Shown piece by piece: positions 29,701-44,700 of a stretch of 64,000 nt of DNA. This DNA comes from Lichtheimia corymbifera B2541. Its lineage: Eukaryota > Mucoromycota > Mucoromycetes > Mucorales > Lichtheimiaceae. Numbering within the stretch: the first letter of the stretch is position 1; each line of letters begins with the position of its first letter. The stretch is from contig JNEU01001023.1 of assembly GCA_000697475.1 (NCBI GenBank), positions 50,283-114,282 of the forward strand. Reading direction: 5' to 3'. A program made the position numbers and the translations under genes. The notes beneath the pieces were generated by a model. That model was not told the DNA's origin. It made no database searches and worked only from the letters and a program-made list of their open reading frames with translations.

Positions 29701-32700
29701 TTTATATCATGTTGACCCACAAAGGGATAGTAGGGAGAGGCTGTGCTATGTACATACATATCCTGGGATATTCATGAGGCTCACTATAGTTACTAGAACC
29801 ATCACGTGAAGATGCACCGTTCAATGTTGCTTTATTATTTGATCTTTTATTATAAACCGTTCTTGTAACCTATCTATCATTTTGGATCATCATAAAATAA
29901 AAGGTTTCAGATTATCGGCCTTGAAATAATCAGTGTATTCTTGATTGATCTGAATGACTAGTGGCGTCAAGAAGACTCCTTTTATGCATCGGCTCGCATC
30001 AGATATCGCCATTTGAATCGCATGTGTAGTTAGTGAGGGTCATTGTTGATTTCTGATTCTTGCATGTCATTGTACATAACAGCTTGGCAAATGAGAACTA
30101 TGTATGGATCGATACGCAAAGTTTATTATTATGTGCCACACTACACATATACATATCATTAGACGAGCTGGAAGCAATGTCTTTAGGTGAGCTGCTGATG
30201 GTGCCTTTGGATGAACTTGAAGAAGCCCGCTCGATATGTATCATCATTGAAGCACCTCCTTTTGCTTCTATGCAAGTCCGCAATCAATACATCACTTCCT
30301 TCTTCAGCAAAGGCATTCAGCATTCGGATGCTGTTGGTTAAATATTTGGTAGAAGCGTTTTCCTAGCAAAGAAAATCAAATAAAAATGAGCATCGGAGAC
30401 ATCATCGATTGTATCACTTTAGAGCACTTACTCGTTCGTTCTTGTTTTGCGCAATCATATTCCAGATATCTTCTTCGTTTTTCTTGTAGGTTCTATGGAG
30501 CAATACAATTAGTAAATATTCCAAGTTCATGTCATACATTGATTGTATTACCTGATCTTCATATAGGGACGCTCAACGCGAATCAACTGGATAAACCGAC
30601 GGGCCCATACCAGATATCGTTCTTCGGCTGAGCTAGCCTTCAGCGTTAACGACCAAGTCGCGGGAAGTCGTTAAATCAGCACCATGGAAGTTGGGGTTCA
30701 TTCTCCTTCTGCCGCCAAACTGAAAAGATTCAACGGGAGGTTGCACCATGTCAACTTCAATACCAGGCATAGACCATGGTACCGAAACCAACTTTTGCAG
30801 ATGCTTCACGGAGAGATAGCTATATCGAAAGTAACATTGGTGGCGTGTATGAGTAGTGACTCATCAAGCGACATGATTGAGGTTTACCTTTTTATAAGGA
30901 TCCAATATCACAATGAGGACGACGACAACAACAACAATGAGAGCAGGAAAACAAAGAAACCCCATGAATGACCCCAAGTATCAGCGCTTATTCACAGGAT
31001 TGCAAGAAGTGATATACACGTGGATCTTGGAAATTTGACCTTGTAAGCAACCAAAGAAGACAGAAAGACGAAAGAGAGGTGTGGGATTATGATGAACGGC
31101 GACAACATCTTTTATTGTGAATTGTGGGCGTGGGAATGGTGCATTGATATGTAAATTGATGCATGAGCTGATCAATTGGTGATGGGGCGTATATACCAGG
31201 AGAGCCTAGGTGCAATGTTGTCTATAAGAAATCTATCAAGGAAATCAATCACTTGTACGCCTAATGCACATCCCTGTTATCATAAAGGTGACTTACCATG
31301 TTGTCAACCTACTCTTGATGTTGGTATGCGTGTTCGGTGTAAGCAATGAGGATGATCAGGTCTCATTTGATATCAGCAATCAAGCCTCCCCTGGTATGGC
31401 GGTTTGAATCAAGGATGGTGCAAGAGACATGGTGCAAATAGTAAGCGCTCCTCTTCATGTAGAGCCTAATTCGGAATTTGGATGGTTGTCCTCGTTGCTT
31501 TCTTTCACCGCCGTGTTGCCTGTCAACGGTAAATAGATCGCCAATGCTTTCCCTTCATTCTCGACGGTTCGCAACACACCATGCCACACGACATTCAATA
31601 CGCACCTTGGCTACAAACACTGTAAGACATGCGCTATACCATTCTGCAGATTCCAAATAGCTCACCGTCTTGAATACATATACCAGGGTCGCAACACTCT
31701 CTCTTCCATGTTTATGACCATGACCAAGGAACAGCAATCGGCTGACGAAGCATCGACAAGTCATGGACTACTTCTCAAGGGAGGGTTTATTCGTCAGGTA
31801 TGATATATAAGCAAGTGGTGGTGGTGATAGTAGTAGTGGCGATGATATCAACGTTTTGTTATATAGTCAGCTTCAGGGATCTATTCGATGCTTCCACTTG
31901 GTCTTCGTATGCTCAACAAGATTGAAAACATCATTGATCAAGAGCTTGGTGCTATTGGTAGGTTACATACAACACGCATACAATCAAAGTGTTGACCGAT
32001 ATCCACCATCCAGGGAGCCAAAAGCTAGCACTTCCGCTATTGTTGTCAGCTGAGAATTGGAAAAAGACGGGTCGATGGAATGCATCCAAAGGAGAGGTAT
32101 ACTTTTATACAGCATGGGTATACTTGATGATGCGTATATACTGATGTGCTTGTTGATGACTAGTTTTTTAGACTCAAAGATCGACGTGAGACCGAGATGC
32201 TTCTTTCACCAACACACGAGGAAGAGATCACTCAGTTGGTCGCCCATGAGCTCAAATCATCCAAGCAATTGCCAATTCGATTATACCAGATAGGCCGCAA
32301 GTATCGCGATGAATTCAGACCTCGAGCTGGTCTGCTGAGAGGACGTGAATTTGTCATGAAAGACCTGTATACCTTTGATGAATCGGTCGAAGCTGCATAT
32401 CATTCCTACGATTTGGTTGCGGATGCCTATCAGAAAATCTTCCATCGTATTGGAGTTCCTTTTGTTGTGGTATGTATGTCTTTACAGCTAGCATGAAGGA
32501 ACGAGAATGCTTAATCTGGATGCATATAGGCAGAAGCTGATACAGGCAATATGGGTGGATCAAAATCACACGAATACCATTTAATATCCCCAGGTATGAA
32601 TGGCATGGTTGGAAAAGTGGATATCAAGACTTACCCTATCTATCATTAGCTGGTGAAGATACATTGTTGAGCTGTTCAAACTGTGGTTATACCGCCAACG

Positions 32701-35700
32701 AGGAACTTGCAGTCGGTAAATTGGATGACACTATCAAGGGTGATGAAGTCAAGGATACGGGAGCAGAGAATGAGGTGTTCAAGGCATTAGGGCTGGTTCC
32801 CAAGACACCTGTGACCCACTCGTTGCTTCGTTTTGCAAGCTTGGATAAGGAAGGAGTGCCAGTACACCAAGGGACTGCAGTGGTGCTTGCACGTCAAGGC
32901 CGAACCATCAATATGCTCAAGGTGGAAAAGACATTGACAGCACATCTCCAGGAACAACAGCTATTTATGGAGGGTGGTATGATTGATATGTCGACTGTCA
33001 CTGAAGCGATTCCATCACCAACAACACCTATCCATCTCTTTGTTGATGACTCGGTTGGTCCTTTGCCAAACGTACCGGATCACGTGATTACCCATGGCCC
33101 TGATCATTACCGTACGACTGAAGCGGGCGATTTATGTGTATCATGTAATCATCACGACAGCAAACTGACGACCGTCAAGGCCATTGAAGTGGGACACACC
33201 TTTTATCTCGGCACAAAGTATTCATCAGCACTCGGTTGTACCTTTTTACCGGAGCAACGTGGTGCATCTCCAAAGGCTGCCGAAATGGGTTGCTTTGGCA
33301 TTGGTATTTCACGTTTGGTTGCCACGGCAGCGGAAGTCTGTCATGATGATCGTGGTATTGTATGGCCTAGCAGCATTGCACCCTATCGCGTATGCATCGT
33401 GCCTACCAGCAACAACAACACCCAATTGCTCTCTATGGCGGAATCCATCTATGATCAACTTGAAAATGATATGGCTTTCCGCGTCAAAGGACATGCAGGC
33501 AGTGTCTTTTACAACGATGTCGTGATTGATGATCGCAAACAAATGTTTGGTGCCAAGATGGCGGATGCTGAGCTCATTGGATATCCATTCATTGTGGTCC
33601 TTGGTAAACATGCACTAGAAACCGGTGTCGTTGAAGTCAACCAACGCGTCAAAGGAGAAGCTAATATCAAAACCAAGGTGCTGGTAGACGAATTGGGTTC
33701 ATGGTTATTTGAGAAGCAAATGCTTTAGATTTCCTTTGTTTGTATGTACATTAGCTAGATTGTAATAAAGTCGACAAAAGTATTATGTATGTAAACTTGC
33801 ACAAATATATGTGTACATGATGATAAGAGGCAAACGATTTTATTCGCATTCGAAAAGTAGGTACAATGGAAAATGGAGCCGACAAAAATGTCATTATAGA
33901 CCTGGACCAGGTTGCTGGTATTGACTATATCCACTACCGCCGCCATAAGAAGGTGCTGTGGGTTGGGATGTAAGCGTGCCTTGTTGTTGTGCTTGTTGTT
34001 GACTTTGTAAAGCCTGTGCAAGCTGTGCGAGAGCAGCATTTGGGTCAGTTGGAACCGCTTGAGGTTGTGTGGTGGTGGTAGTAGGTACAGCAGGTACAAC
34101 GGGGATTGTAGGTTGTGTTGCTTGTTGTTGCTGTTGCTGCATTTGTTGTTGCTGTTGCTGTTGAGCTACCATCTATGCATCATGCTGTTAGTGAATGACC
34201 CCTGAAAATGCTACCATGTAGATTAAATTACCAGTAGATCTAATAGCTCTCGTAATTGGGCTTGTTGATCTGGTGTAGCGGATGCTGCTTGTGCTGTGGC
34301 AGGTTGCGAGGTTGGAGCTGGAGCTGCAGCTGGAAGATTTGTTGGCATGGAATAAGCAAGTTGTTGTGAAGGAATAGTAGACTGTGGATTAAACATTGTT
34401 GGCTGTGATTGTGAAGGTAAACTTGAAGAAGGCGATGCTGTAACCGGTGTCTGAGTAATTTTGGTAAGCAGCTATAAAAAAAAGTCGTTAAAATCAACTA
34501 TGGGTTCATTGTGCATTGTTTACCTCTTGAGCTTTTTGGGCCTTTTCCATTCGATCCCTTTCTTCATTGTATTCATTCGATTGAAGTTGTGTGTCGCCAT
34601 AAGCAAGTCGATTGTTCGATGAAGGTGATGATGTATCTCGATGGTGGTTGATGCGTGGATCACGTGGAGCAGGTGGCTGTGGTGGGCCATTGCGACGTCG
34701 CCGTCGACTACGTTGGAAGTCATCATCACTGAGTCTTCGTTTCTTTTCAGCTCCGTATCGTGTAGATGATGCATGAGTGTCCCCTCTATAATCAGGCTTG
34801 TCGTTTTTATCCCTTTTCAAGGCATTAGTTAACCATCCACTTGGATCCCAATATACTACTTACTTTGTTGTATGATCCCAAAAGAAAGATACATCCCATA
34901 TGCCATCTCCATAAGGTTGACCTTGGCATGCATCATAAGCTGCTATACATGCACGAGAATCGTAATATTCAACAAAGCGTTGCCTAACAAAGGTCATCAA
35001 CATAATGGATCCATCAAAGAACAAACAACACGTACCGTTTTCCATATGATTGATTTCGAAATTGAGGTATCCTTATCACCTTGACTTGACCAAATTGAGA
35101 GAAATAGGGGTGTAGCAGGTCATCTTGGAGCCATTCCTTTGTGTTGTTAAGGGTGAACAACAATGTACCCTATAATGAAAGACGTACTCAGCAAACAATC
35201 AGGAGATGATTTTGTTTGTTTTTGGTACCTGATTGCTTGATCTCCCACATTTAGTATTCTGATCCTCTTCCTTTGGCAATGAATAATGAACATCAATCTT
35301 TCGACCGCACAATTCTGCTCCTTGAGTTTGCTGCTTTGCATGTTCAGCTGCACGTAAATCGTACTAAATAACATTATTATGCTTGAGCTGCTTGTTCTTT
35401 CTTTTTCGTTTTGGGGAAGAATAAACACGTACGAATGTAACAAAGACCATGCCACGTTGCTCAATAAGATCGAATATATCCTTGATCTCGCCAAAATGTG
35501 AAAACATATTCATAACATCGCTTTGTCTAGCTTCATACTTGAGAGAGAGAGAGAGAACAAGAGCTGTCAGCTTTATATTGGGGTCTGATTGGAGCCACAT
35601 TGACGATAATACCTGAACATTTCTCACAAACAAAGTTCTGCAAGGTCGCTCACGCGCCGCTCTTTGCTCGATCTGCTGTGTAACGCGATCCGCTAAAGAA

Positions 35701-38700
35701 AATATATCCATGTTCAACACTGATTTCCAATAAAGAGAATCCTTCAAGGCTCAAGTTTCATCATAATGTGTGTGTGTATGTGTGTTCATGCAAGTAGCAA
35801 GGGGACGTCATTGTACTTCTTGATGCGTATTCCCACCAACTCCCACCCTTTCACATCCTCGATTCAAGTACTTGATAAAAGGAACAAGGTGTAATTCTTT
35901 CGACTCACAGGATCACATCTCAAAAGAAGAGAGGAGAGAGAGACACTGGCAAGAAACAAGCAGCCAAGGGAAGTAAAAAATATGTAAAGACTCTTACCAT
36001 CATCATTGCGTTTCGCATCCCAGTGAAAATTCTCTTTCCTAGTAGTAGTGGTACGTGATGGTGTTGTTGAAGCATGATAATATGAAGTAGTATCAGGCAC
36101 AGTAGGTCCCGGATAGGATATTCCACCACCATCCATATTATATTCATTTGCTCTTTGGTGAAAGGGAACAATAGGCTGTTGCTGCTGATGATGTTGGAAA
36201 CCTCCTTGGTAAGGTGTTGAAGAAGAAGAGTAGCTCAGGAAGTTGTTCTGATCATGTACAGGCTTGGGACCACGATGATGCCCTCCTCTAGATGCCATGC
36301 CACCTCTTTTTCCTCCTCCTCCTGCTCCTCTCGACATGCCCCCATGGCTTGAATATCCTCCACGTCCAAAGTTCCCGCTGTAATTGCCATTGCCTCTTCT
36401 TGCTGATGCGCCGGCGACATGGCCATTGTAAGGTGGCATTGAGGAAGATATGGCTGACATATTGTTTCTCGAAGGTGGGCCACTGTACGTATCATATGGC
36501 GTATACGGTTTGTGAGGATCCATAAGTATTGTTGTCAAGGAAGATATATGGGACGGAAAAAGTAAGTAAGTGTGTGTGCGAGTGTGTGCGTGCGAGCGCT
36601 TCTCATCTGATCGTGAAAATGTATACCAGTAGTGCCATCTTCATCATATCACTCCTCCTGCCGGTGTTAGATTTTTGTTTCCAAGATAGCCATTACTACC
36701 CATTGCATGAATTGATCATCCATTTATTCATATAACTCCAGCTGATAAAGAAAACCTCATCAATCATATGTCTGATGCTTGGTTGGATACATCAACACAC
36801 ACTTTCTATGATGAAATCGTTGCAGTGGACAGGGTAAAAAGTAGTTGAAAGGGTCATTGGGTGGGGAACAACCAAGAAAGGTGCGGGTTATGTATCTTGA
36901 CGAGTAGAAGAGAAGAAAGGGGAAAAGAGGAACATGCTCATGTCACCTACAAAGAAGCATCTTTTGGGTTTATCAGCTATGTTTTCCATCACTTTGATAC
37001 AGTACTCCAAGATGATCCATTGACCACTTTATCAGTTTGATCCATCATGACAACACTTACCACGCCCACTCACATATAAATACAAGGCTGTTGTCATCAG
37101 AACTATCATACGGCCTTTCTTCCTGCTTGTATTCGTATCATCATCAGCGACCTTTGGTAGGTATAAAGGGTGGTCTTTATTATGTGATTCCCAAAATGAG
37201 GGTACCATGCATTCATCTATGTAGCTCATATCATTATTTTACCACTTGAAGTGATCATTAGTGCCTTATGGCACTTGGCTGTGCTCCTTGATGGAGCTTT
37301 GTGGTAGGTAAAAAAAACTATTATAAGGATGCCTAGTCTGATAGGAATTTGGGACACCTTTGTAGGTGGCATAAGTACATGCGACCACCGACGTCTTAGC
37401 ATGCTACACACCAAAATCTTCCAGATTGGATATAAAAAGGTAAGGATGCGGTGATGGTTCGTCAATTGATCTCATCTCTGATTCTAGTTGCGAGGCAAGC
37501 AGTTGTCAGAAGCCGACCAAAAGTTACTGGATGAAATACAAGAAGATCCATTCATGGATATCCTTCGCTCACCCGCACGATACATCACTCACATCCTCAA
37601 GAGTGATATGTCGAAAAACGACATTTACCGATTGAAGTAAGTCAGCTCAGTTTAACCCGATTCAAGTCTTATCTAAAAAAAACGCAGACTTGCGTTGTCT
37701 GGCATTGTCAACACGATATGCACCACAGGTGTTGCGAAGAACGAATGGGACTATTTTTTCCTACCTCAGCTCCCTCAACACGGCGGCGATCGATGTTGAG
37801 GGTAGGGACTTGGGTATTAAGATGCCGAGGGTTTGCGTATGAATCTCAGGATTGCCTTTTTAACGATTTAATATTAGGGGTGAGACAACTAGTGCCTGCA
37901 CAAGAAAAGTACAGCGGGTCAACCAAGCTTTGTACATATGAGGAGATACAAAATCAAAGCTGGGGTCGTGAGATTGACATATTGGTGAAGCATGATCAGG
38001 GCAGCAGCAACTTTATTGAACTAAGTAGCCTTGACGTGAAGCCAGCCAGTGCAGGTGCTGCAGTTGTGAAAGGGCAACAGAATTAAAACCTTCGAACGAA
38101 TGGGGCTATCCTTTCCTACCTCAGCTCACTTAACAACAAATGCCACGCGCTCCACACAACTGCGGCCAGCCATCGATGTTGAGGGTAAGGACTTGGGTAT
38201 TAAGATATCGAGAGCTTGCGTATCAATCTCAGGATTGCTTTTTTTAGGGGCTGCCGGTTATTTGTATATTTCACGCGCGACAAGTTGGTTTGACCATGCT
38301 GCCAAAGTCTCGAAGCACCTTTGCGAATGTCACAAACACATTGGATTTACTCTTTATCTTTGAGGCATTCATACACAATCTGGGATAAGAAGCACAAGCG
38401 GCGTTTGGAACGACGCGAATGTCTGGACAACATTTGCAAAGTGGTTGATATGCGGCATGAAATCATACCTAGCATGGATCATCCCATATATATTACGCCA
38501 ACCCGACATAAGCGACTCCCTCCTATTTGCTCATTCTGTAATATTCAATAAAAAAGACAAAATGAAAATCCTTTAGTTCTCGTGTACGTGTCTTTATGTC
38601 TCGAGAGTGAGATGAAAGATGATAATTACTAGCTGCTTGGTGGGTATATCACGTGCTTTTAAGGAGCCTTCGAGCGTGTAGTGGAGGCACCTATTCTACA

Positions 38701-41700
38701 TGTGGTCATGTCGGTTGAGAACAGACAATCGGGATGCTTTTGCTTCATTCTACGATCTATGTACAGCGATTTATTTATGTGGATACTTGGGAAGGACTAG
38801 CATACAATAATAAATGCCTGCAGCATTTGCTGTGGCTCTCTCTCTCTTCAAGGTCTTGCGGAGTTTTGGGCAACAAAAAGTGTTTTCTGATTTTTGGTTG
38901 CCATCCCTTCTTCCTTCCACCACCGAACTACACAACCCAGCCACTACCACCACCATGTATTTGATGTATTATCTTAATGACAAGGGCGATCGTGTCTATA
39001 CGCTCAAGGTACGATCTTGACCTAATGCACCTTTTTGAATGAAGCCAGGATCTCGATTGACAGCATGCTGATTGGATTGATTTGAGTAGAAGGTCGATCC
39101 CAAGGGCATGCCCACCAAGTCTGCTCACCCAGCACGTTTCTCGCCTGACGACAAGTTCTCTCGTCAACGTATCACTATCAAGAAGCGTTTCAAGATCTTG
39201 CCTACTCAGATGCCTGCTCGTGCCTTGTAAAACGACACTATCATATCTCTTTTCCGCTCTCTCGCTTCTCTTGCTTTCTTGAGGATAACAACAGCAAAAA
39301 AGTTCTCGCATCTGTACGATACATCTTTTCTTTGACATCTTTTTTTGATCACCGTTGATATATACGCAAACAGCACATACACACATTTATTATGGATTAA
39401 AAAGTTCATTTCATCAATTTCACAATTTACAATGGAGTGCAGAGTCAGAATTGGAGGATGGAATAATATTAGCTATATGCTTTATCATGATGTAATTTAT
39501 GACAGTGTGTTCGCCCATATTCAATTGACGCTTGCCGACCTTGCGAAAACCTTGTCGTTCATAGAACCCAATTGCATTGGCATTGTTGTCCCAGACAGCG
39601 AGCCAAATCGTTTTCTTGTCAAGCTCTTTTGCTTTGGCAACGGATTGAAGTATGAGTCTTTTGCCAACGCCGAAGCCGTGATAATGTTGGTCAACATAAA
39701 GTCGTTTGAGCTCTATTGCATCGGGATCATCAATCACATCATTGTGCTCATGCTTGTGGTCTCGGAGTTGGCAGTAAGCTATAGGCGTAGTAGTAGCAGT
39801 ATCTCCACCACCACGTTTCTCGAATGCCATGTATGTAAACATGCGTGTATCACTCAATTCTTTGGTTTGCGCATCGATTGAAAATTCAGAGTTAAGGTAT
39901 TCTTCCGCAGAGGCAGGCAATGATTTGACATCTAAACCATAGGCTTCCAAGAATAATCTTTTTGCCAAGTTGGCGAGCGCACCGGCGTAATCAACGTTGA
40001 TGGGTAGTACTTGAAAGTCCATATAGAAGTAATATGCTGGGTGGGTGGAGAAAGCTTAAAAGACTTTAATGGGGCCGAAAGTGAAAGGAAGAGGAGAATA
40101 GCTTTGTAATCGACGATTACGTTGGAATACAATTATAAGCGGATGCTGTGTCCTGCATTTATAGTTAGCATTGTTGGGCTCATTTTCAATGGCAAGTTGA
40201 GATGCGATGCAAGGCGCATGATAAGCATTATGTATCCGTCGCCATGAATGGTCACTTGCAAGTGACAAAAAGCATCAAGGATAAGGATGAAGGATCGTTT
40301 ATCCTAATATAAAGATCACATGTATTTCTTTTAGATATGTTGCCAGTGAATTTGGACAGATCATTAATGTAAATGCATATAAGACAAACGCGAGTGTTGT
40401 CATGGAGACCATTATGTAGCATCGCAACGCACTTGTATTGATCAATGTCCTGAAGAAAATGTTACCTTATATAAAGTAATACCATGCATTTATTCAATTG
40501 TGATAGAGTTGAAGTACTAATAGATATGTTGGGTATGATTGAAAAGTTTATTCATTAATGAGCTATGAGAGAGATCTATGGCAGAGCAGTGGTGGTGGTG
40601 GTGACAAAAATGTCCAGCTGGCCAGTCAGTCGACGTCATTTGCGAGGCTTTGTCTCCGCTGAGAGGAAAACAAAAAATGGTCGTTTGAGGTGCCCTTTTG
40701 GAATATTATACACCCCACCCACACACACACCCCACTCCCAAGGTAATCCATTGACGCATTCAATAGCACTTGCAGCTCGTCATTGACCATGCTGTTACCT
40801 TATTTCTAGCATGCCCGTCCAACAAATTCAGACGCCTTATCCTGTTATCGACACCGATCCCAAATTCACCCGTGTTGTGCGTTACTTTCGACCTTCCGAT
40901 TATGCTGCATGGGCCGTTGGTACCGCTGCAGCTCCTGCCGCCATTTTGGGCTTTGGTACGGTTGCTTGATGCGTTATCATTGGCATGATTGAGACGACAA
41001 CTAATCGTGGACGATATATGTATATTAGAGCGCGTGAACCCTGTTGGTGTTGGTCGCAGTCTTCGCATTCCTCTTCGTATTGCCACTCTCTTTGGTGCCT
41101 TTGGTGGCTTCCTTTACGCTTATCAGAACAGCAGCTGTAAGGATACAACGACACTAGATACCTGTCAATTTCAATATGCTTAACGTGGATCAATCAATCA
41201 ATAGTGCGTTTCTGGGGCTGGTCCGAAAATGCTGCTGAAGTTGCCAAGGATCAAGAAGAGATGAAGCAGCTTATCAAGGAGGGTAAGCCCTTGTATGGCG
41301 AGAGCTCTATGCCCGAGCACATTCAAGAGATGTCTGCCAGAAACTCCCGATTTGCTCAACTCAAGTTCAGTAAGTAATTGGAATATAGGAAGAGGAGATG
41401 GATATGCATAGAGGTTGCTGATATATTCTTTTTCCTGCTAGGCTCGATTCCTTGGTTCAACTTTGCCAACCACAACAGCCACGGTGTCGACACTTCCAAG
41501 TACAACAACTAAGATTAGATACAACCAGCAATAAAAAAAGCAATTGTGTGACAGGAATCAATGATTGAATTTGAACACCAATGCCTTGGCAAAATGCATA
41601 ATCAATGGAAGCAAAACAACGTCATTGTCACCCATCCCTTGTGCTACTGATAAAGAAAAAGAAGGAAAGAACGCGAATAAATGTGTTTCATTTTGTGCAC

Positions 41701-44700
41701 GAGCCACATGATATCTGATCAAAGAGGCGAGGTTTACGTGTTTATTGCCATTTGTGATGATCCCCAGGCACCATTGCTGCGGATGCGTGTTCTTGGATCC
41801 GCGGATAAGGATAACTACAACAACAACAGCAGCACCAGCACATGTTGGTTACCATTGTTATTGCTGCGGCAATTAGGGGGGTTGGTTGTTGCATTGTGTG
41901 ATCCATTGACTACTTGGAAAGGGGAGATCAACAAGAGAAGAGGCCATGCTCAGTCAGCTAAAAATTTATCTGATCATGGCCATGTGGCCCATTAGAGAAA
42001 TTTTGTACACAAAGCATTCATCATCAGGTTGTTACGGTAGATCACGGAAAGCATCCCGGTTGAGTCAAATCATTGAGAGCCAACAAAAAAGGAGACTGGA
42101 ATTACGTGGCCACGTTTTTCCCGGTTGACAGAGTGGCTGTGTGTAACCAGTGCGGCTTTTCGGTCGCACTCCTTGGTAGTGATCGATCAGGGAGCCCAAG
42201 CGATGACAAATCAATCCCCACTCGATGCTTTCAAGTTCCACTTTGCCAAAATAAGAAAATGCAAAATCAATAAAAATGATCACCAAACTCTGAATCCGAT
42301 CTCAAACATCTTTCTTTTTGTTTTCATAATCTCTCACACACACAATGTCTATGGCCACCTTTGCTCCAAACACCCATCATCATCATTGGGACAGCTTTGG
42401 AACCAACACCACCACAGCTCCTACTACAATCAACAACAGCAATAGCAGCAGCAGTAGTAGCAGTAGCAGTAGTAGTAATGGCAGCATCAGCACCCTCGAT
42501 GATTTGGAACATATCAATCAACTTGAAATGCTTGGGTTACCGACCCGTCCTGGCCCTGACGACTGGAAGTTTGCATTGGATGGGATCAGACAAGAAATGT
42601 ATAGCACAACAGGTGCCGGTTTACCATCACCTGCCAACTACTTTGAACGAATTATGCGTGCAGCTGTCATCCCAGACGCTATCAAGGCCGATGTTTCTAT
42701 GAGTGATGATATCTCTGCCTACCGCAAAGCACGCTCGGAGCGTTTGGTGATGAGGCTATTCCATTGTATGGGATACGACAAGAGTAATGTGATGTGTCTG
42801 AGCCCCGGAGTCTATGTGCACAATAAATGGCAACCAGGTAAGTTGAGGAAAGGAGGTCGGTCGAAGCGCCGAATGGGACACACTCACTGATAAGGATTCT
42901 GTGCTTTAGATTATACCACTGCCACCCTTGATGATATTGTGTTTGGCAATCTCCAATTCACACCTTTCAGCTATACATTTGGTGCAAGGTATACGGATGC
43001 TTATGGATATGCAAGCGATATTATCATTCGAGGAAATTTGCCTCTATGGGTACAAAGTCTTTTCCTTGCTGAATGTGTACGACAAAATCAACCCATTCGT
43101 GCTGGCGATACACGATCAGGTCTCTTTACGTTTGCACCAGCCGTGGCTGTGCAATTCCAATCATTCCAATCATTACAATCATTACAACAAAAGGTCAACC
43201 CAGAACTTGCCTTGGCATACGAACGCATTGCACTCGAATTGGTGGAACCCGACATGCTACTTTCAACCACACAAACCCTTGAAGAAGAGGAATCAATTTG
43301 GAATGAGCGTGTTATCGAAAAGATGCTGATATGCGATATTCCCGACTCGATGGCCCAGATCCTGACGGAGATGGCTACTGCATGGGCATCCAGTCAAGGC
43401 TTCCCTATGCTATAATCACCGCACTCTCAATCACACACCATATACACCTTTTGGTTTCTCACGCATCAAATTATTTTCTACCCTTACGCAAATCCACCCA
43501 CTTTAGCACGCACGTACGACATTACACATCCAATCTTTCACATACTGTACGCTCTCATTTGTTTTAATTGCATCATGTTGCTTTTTTCTTTTTTACCCTT
43601 GTATATGTCCTTTTCTTCTCCCCCTCTCTCTCTATCCTCCTCCTACTATGTAAATGCTGGTTTCCTTTTTTGAATTGTTTTTCTCCTTTATAAATCAATT
43701 TTTTTTGTTGTGTATGTTTCATTGTTTGTCTTAAATCATGCTAGTCGGAGCAGGCGCCGAATTGGAAGCTGTTACGGGAACATGGAGGGTCTGCAGTAAA
43801 CCATTATCTTCCATGCCAAGCACGTGTTTTCTTCCATCATGAGGAGGAGCCACTGCCATCCATGGTGATACAGTAGCCATAGCAGGGGCTGAGGATGCTG
43901 CTGTTGGTACCACGACGTCTTCTTGTACGGTTACTGGCAAATCAAAATGCTTGATACGACCTAAATCATCCATGGCAACCACATTGCCGTCGTCATGACG
44001 ATGACCGGTATCTTGACGTTGTTGACGTGTGGGAGGTACAGGTACAAGGTTGATGGGATTAAAGCGATTATTATGGACGCCAGCAAGGTTATGATCCTTG
44101 TTGCTTGCAGCTGCTACTTGTGCGCCTCCTCCTCGTGGTAAACCATCTTTGCCCAAGCGCAGCATTGGGACAACAGCTGATGCCTCTATAGCAGCATCAT
44201 GTTTCATCTCCGAGAGGCTTTGTGCATGAATCATCTGGATCACTTCATCGGCTGCAGGTGCAGGAGCAGCATGCACCATCATGGTCATTGCGGCAAAAAG
44301 ACCAATCCATGTGCTAGGGATCATTATGATTATTATTAGGCTGATAACAAGAAAAGAAGCGAACAAGAAAAAAGAAGAACAGAGATTGATTTCTAAGAGA
44401 ATTCGTATTTTGTCTATACAACCACTTGTTTATTTCCGAAAGAATGATTCTTCTCCTCCCTTTTACTTTAGCAGATCAGGATGCTCAGTCCAAAATGCAT
44501 CACCAATAATGTCAATGTGGAGTGGAGTGGGTATGAGTTTGATACGTTCTACTGGCTCGCCTGTATTGGGGGATATGGATGTCACCTTGGTCTAACCCAC
44601 CCACGTGGCCATGTAAGTATATATATATATATGCATGCATGCGTCCCATCGTCTCAACCCTCCCTCCCCATGAACCCATCCTTCTCTTGATATTTACCTT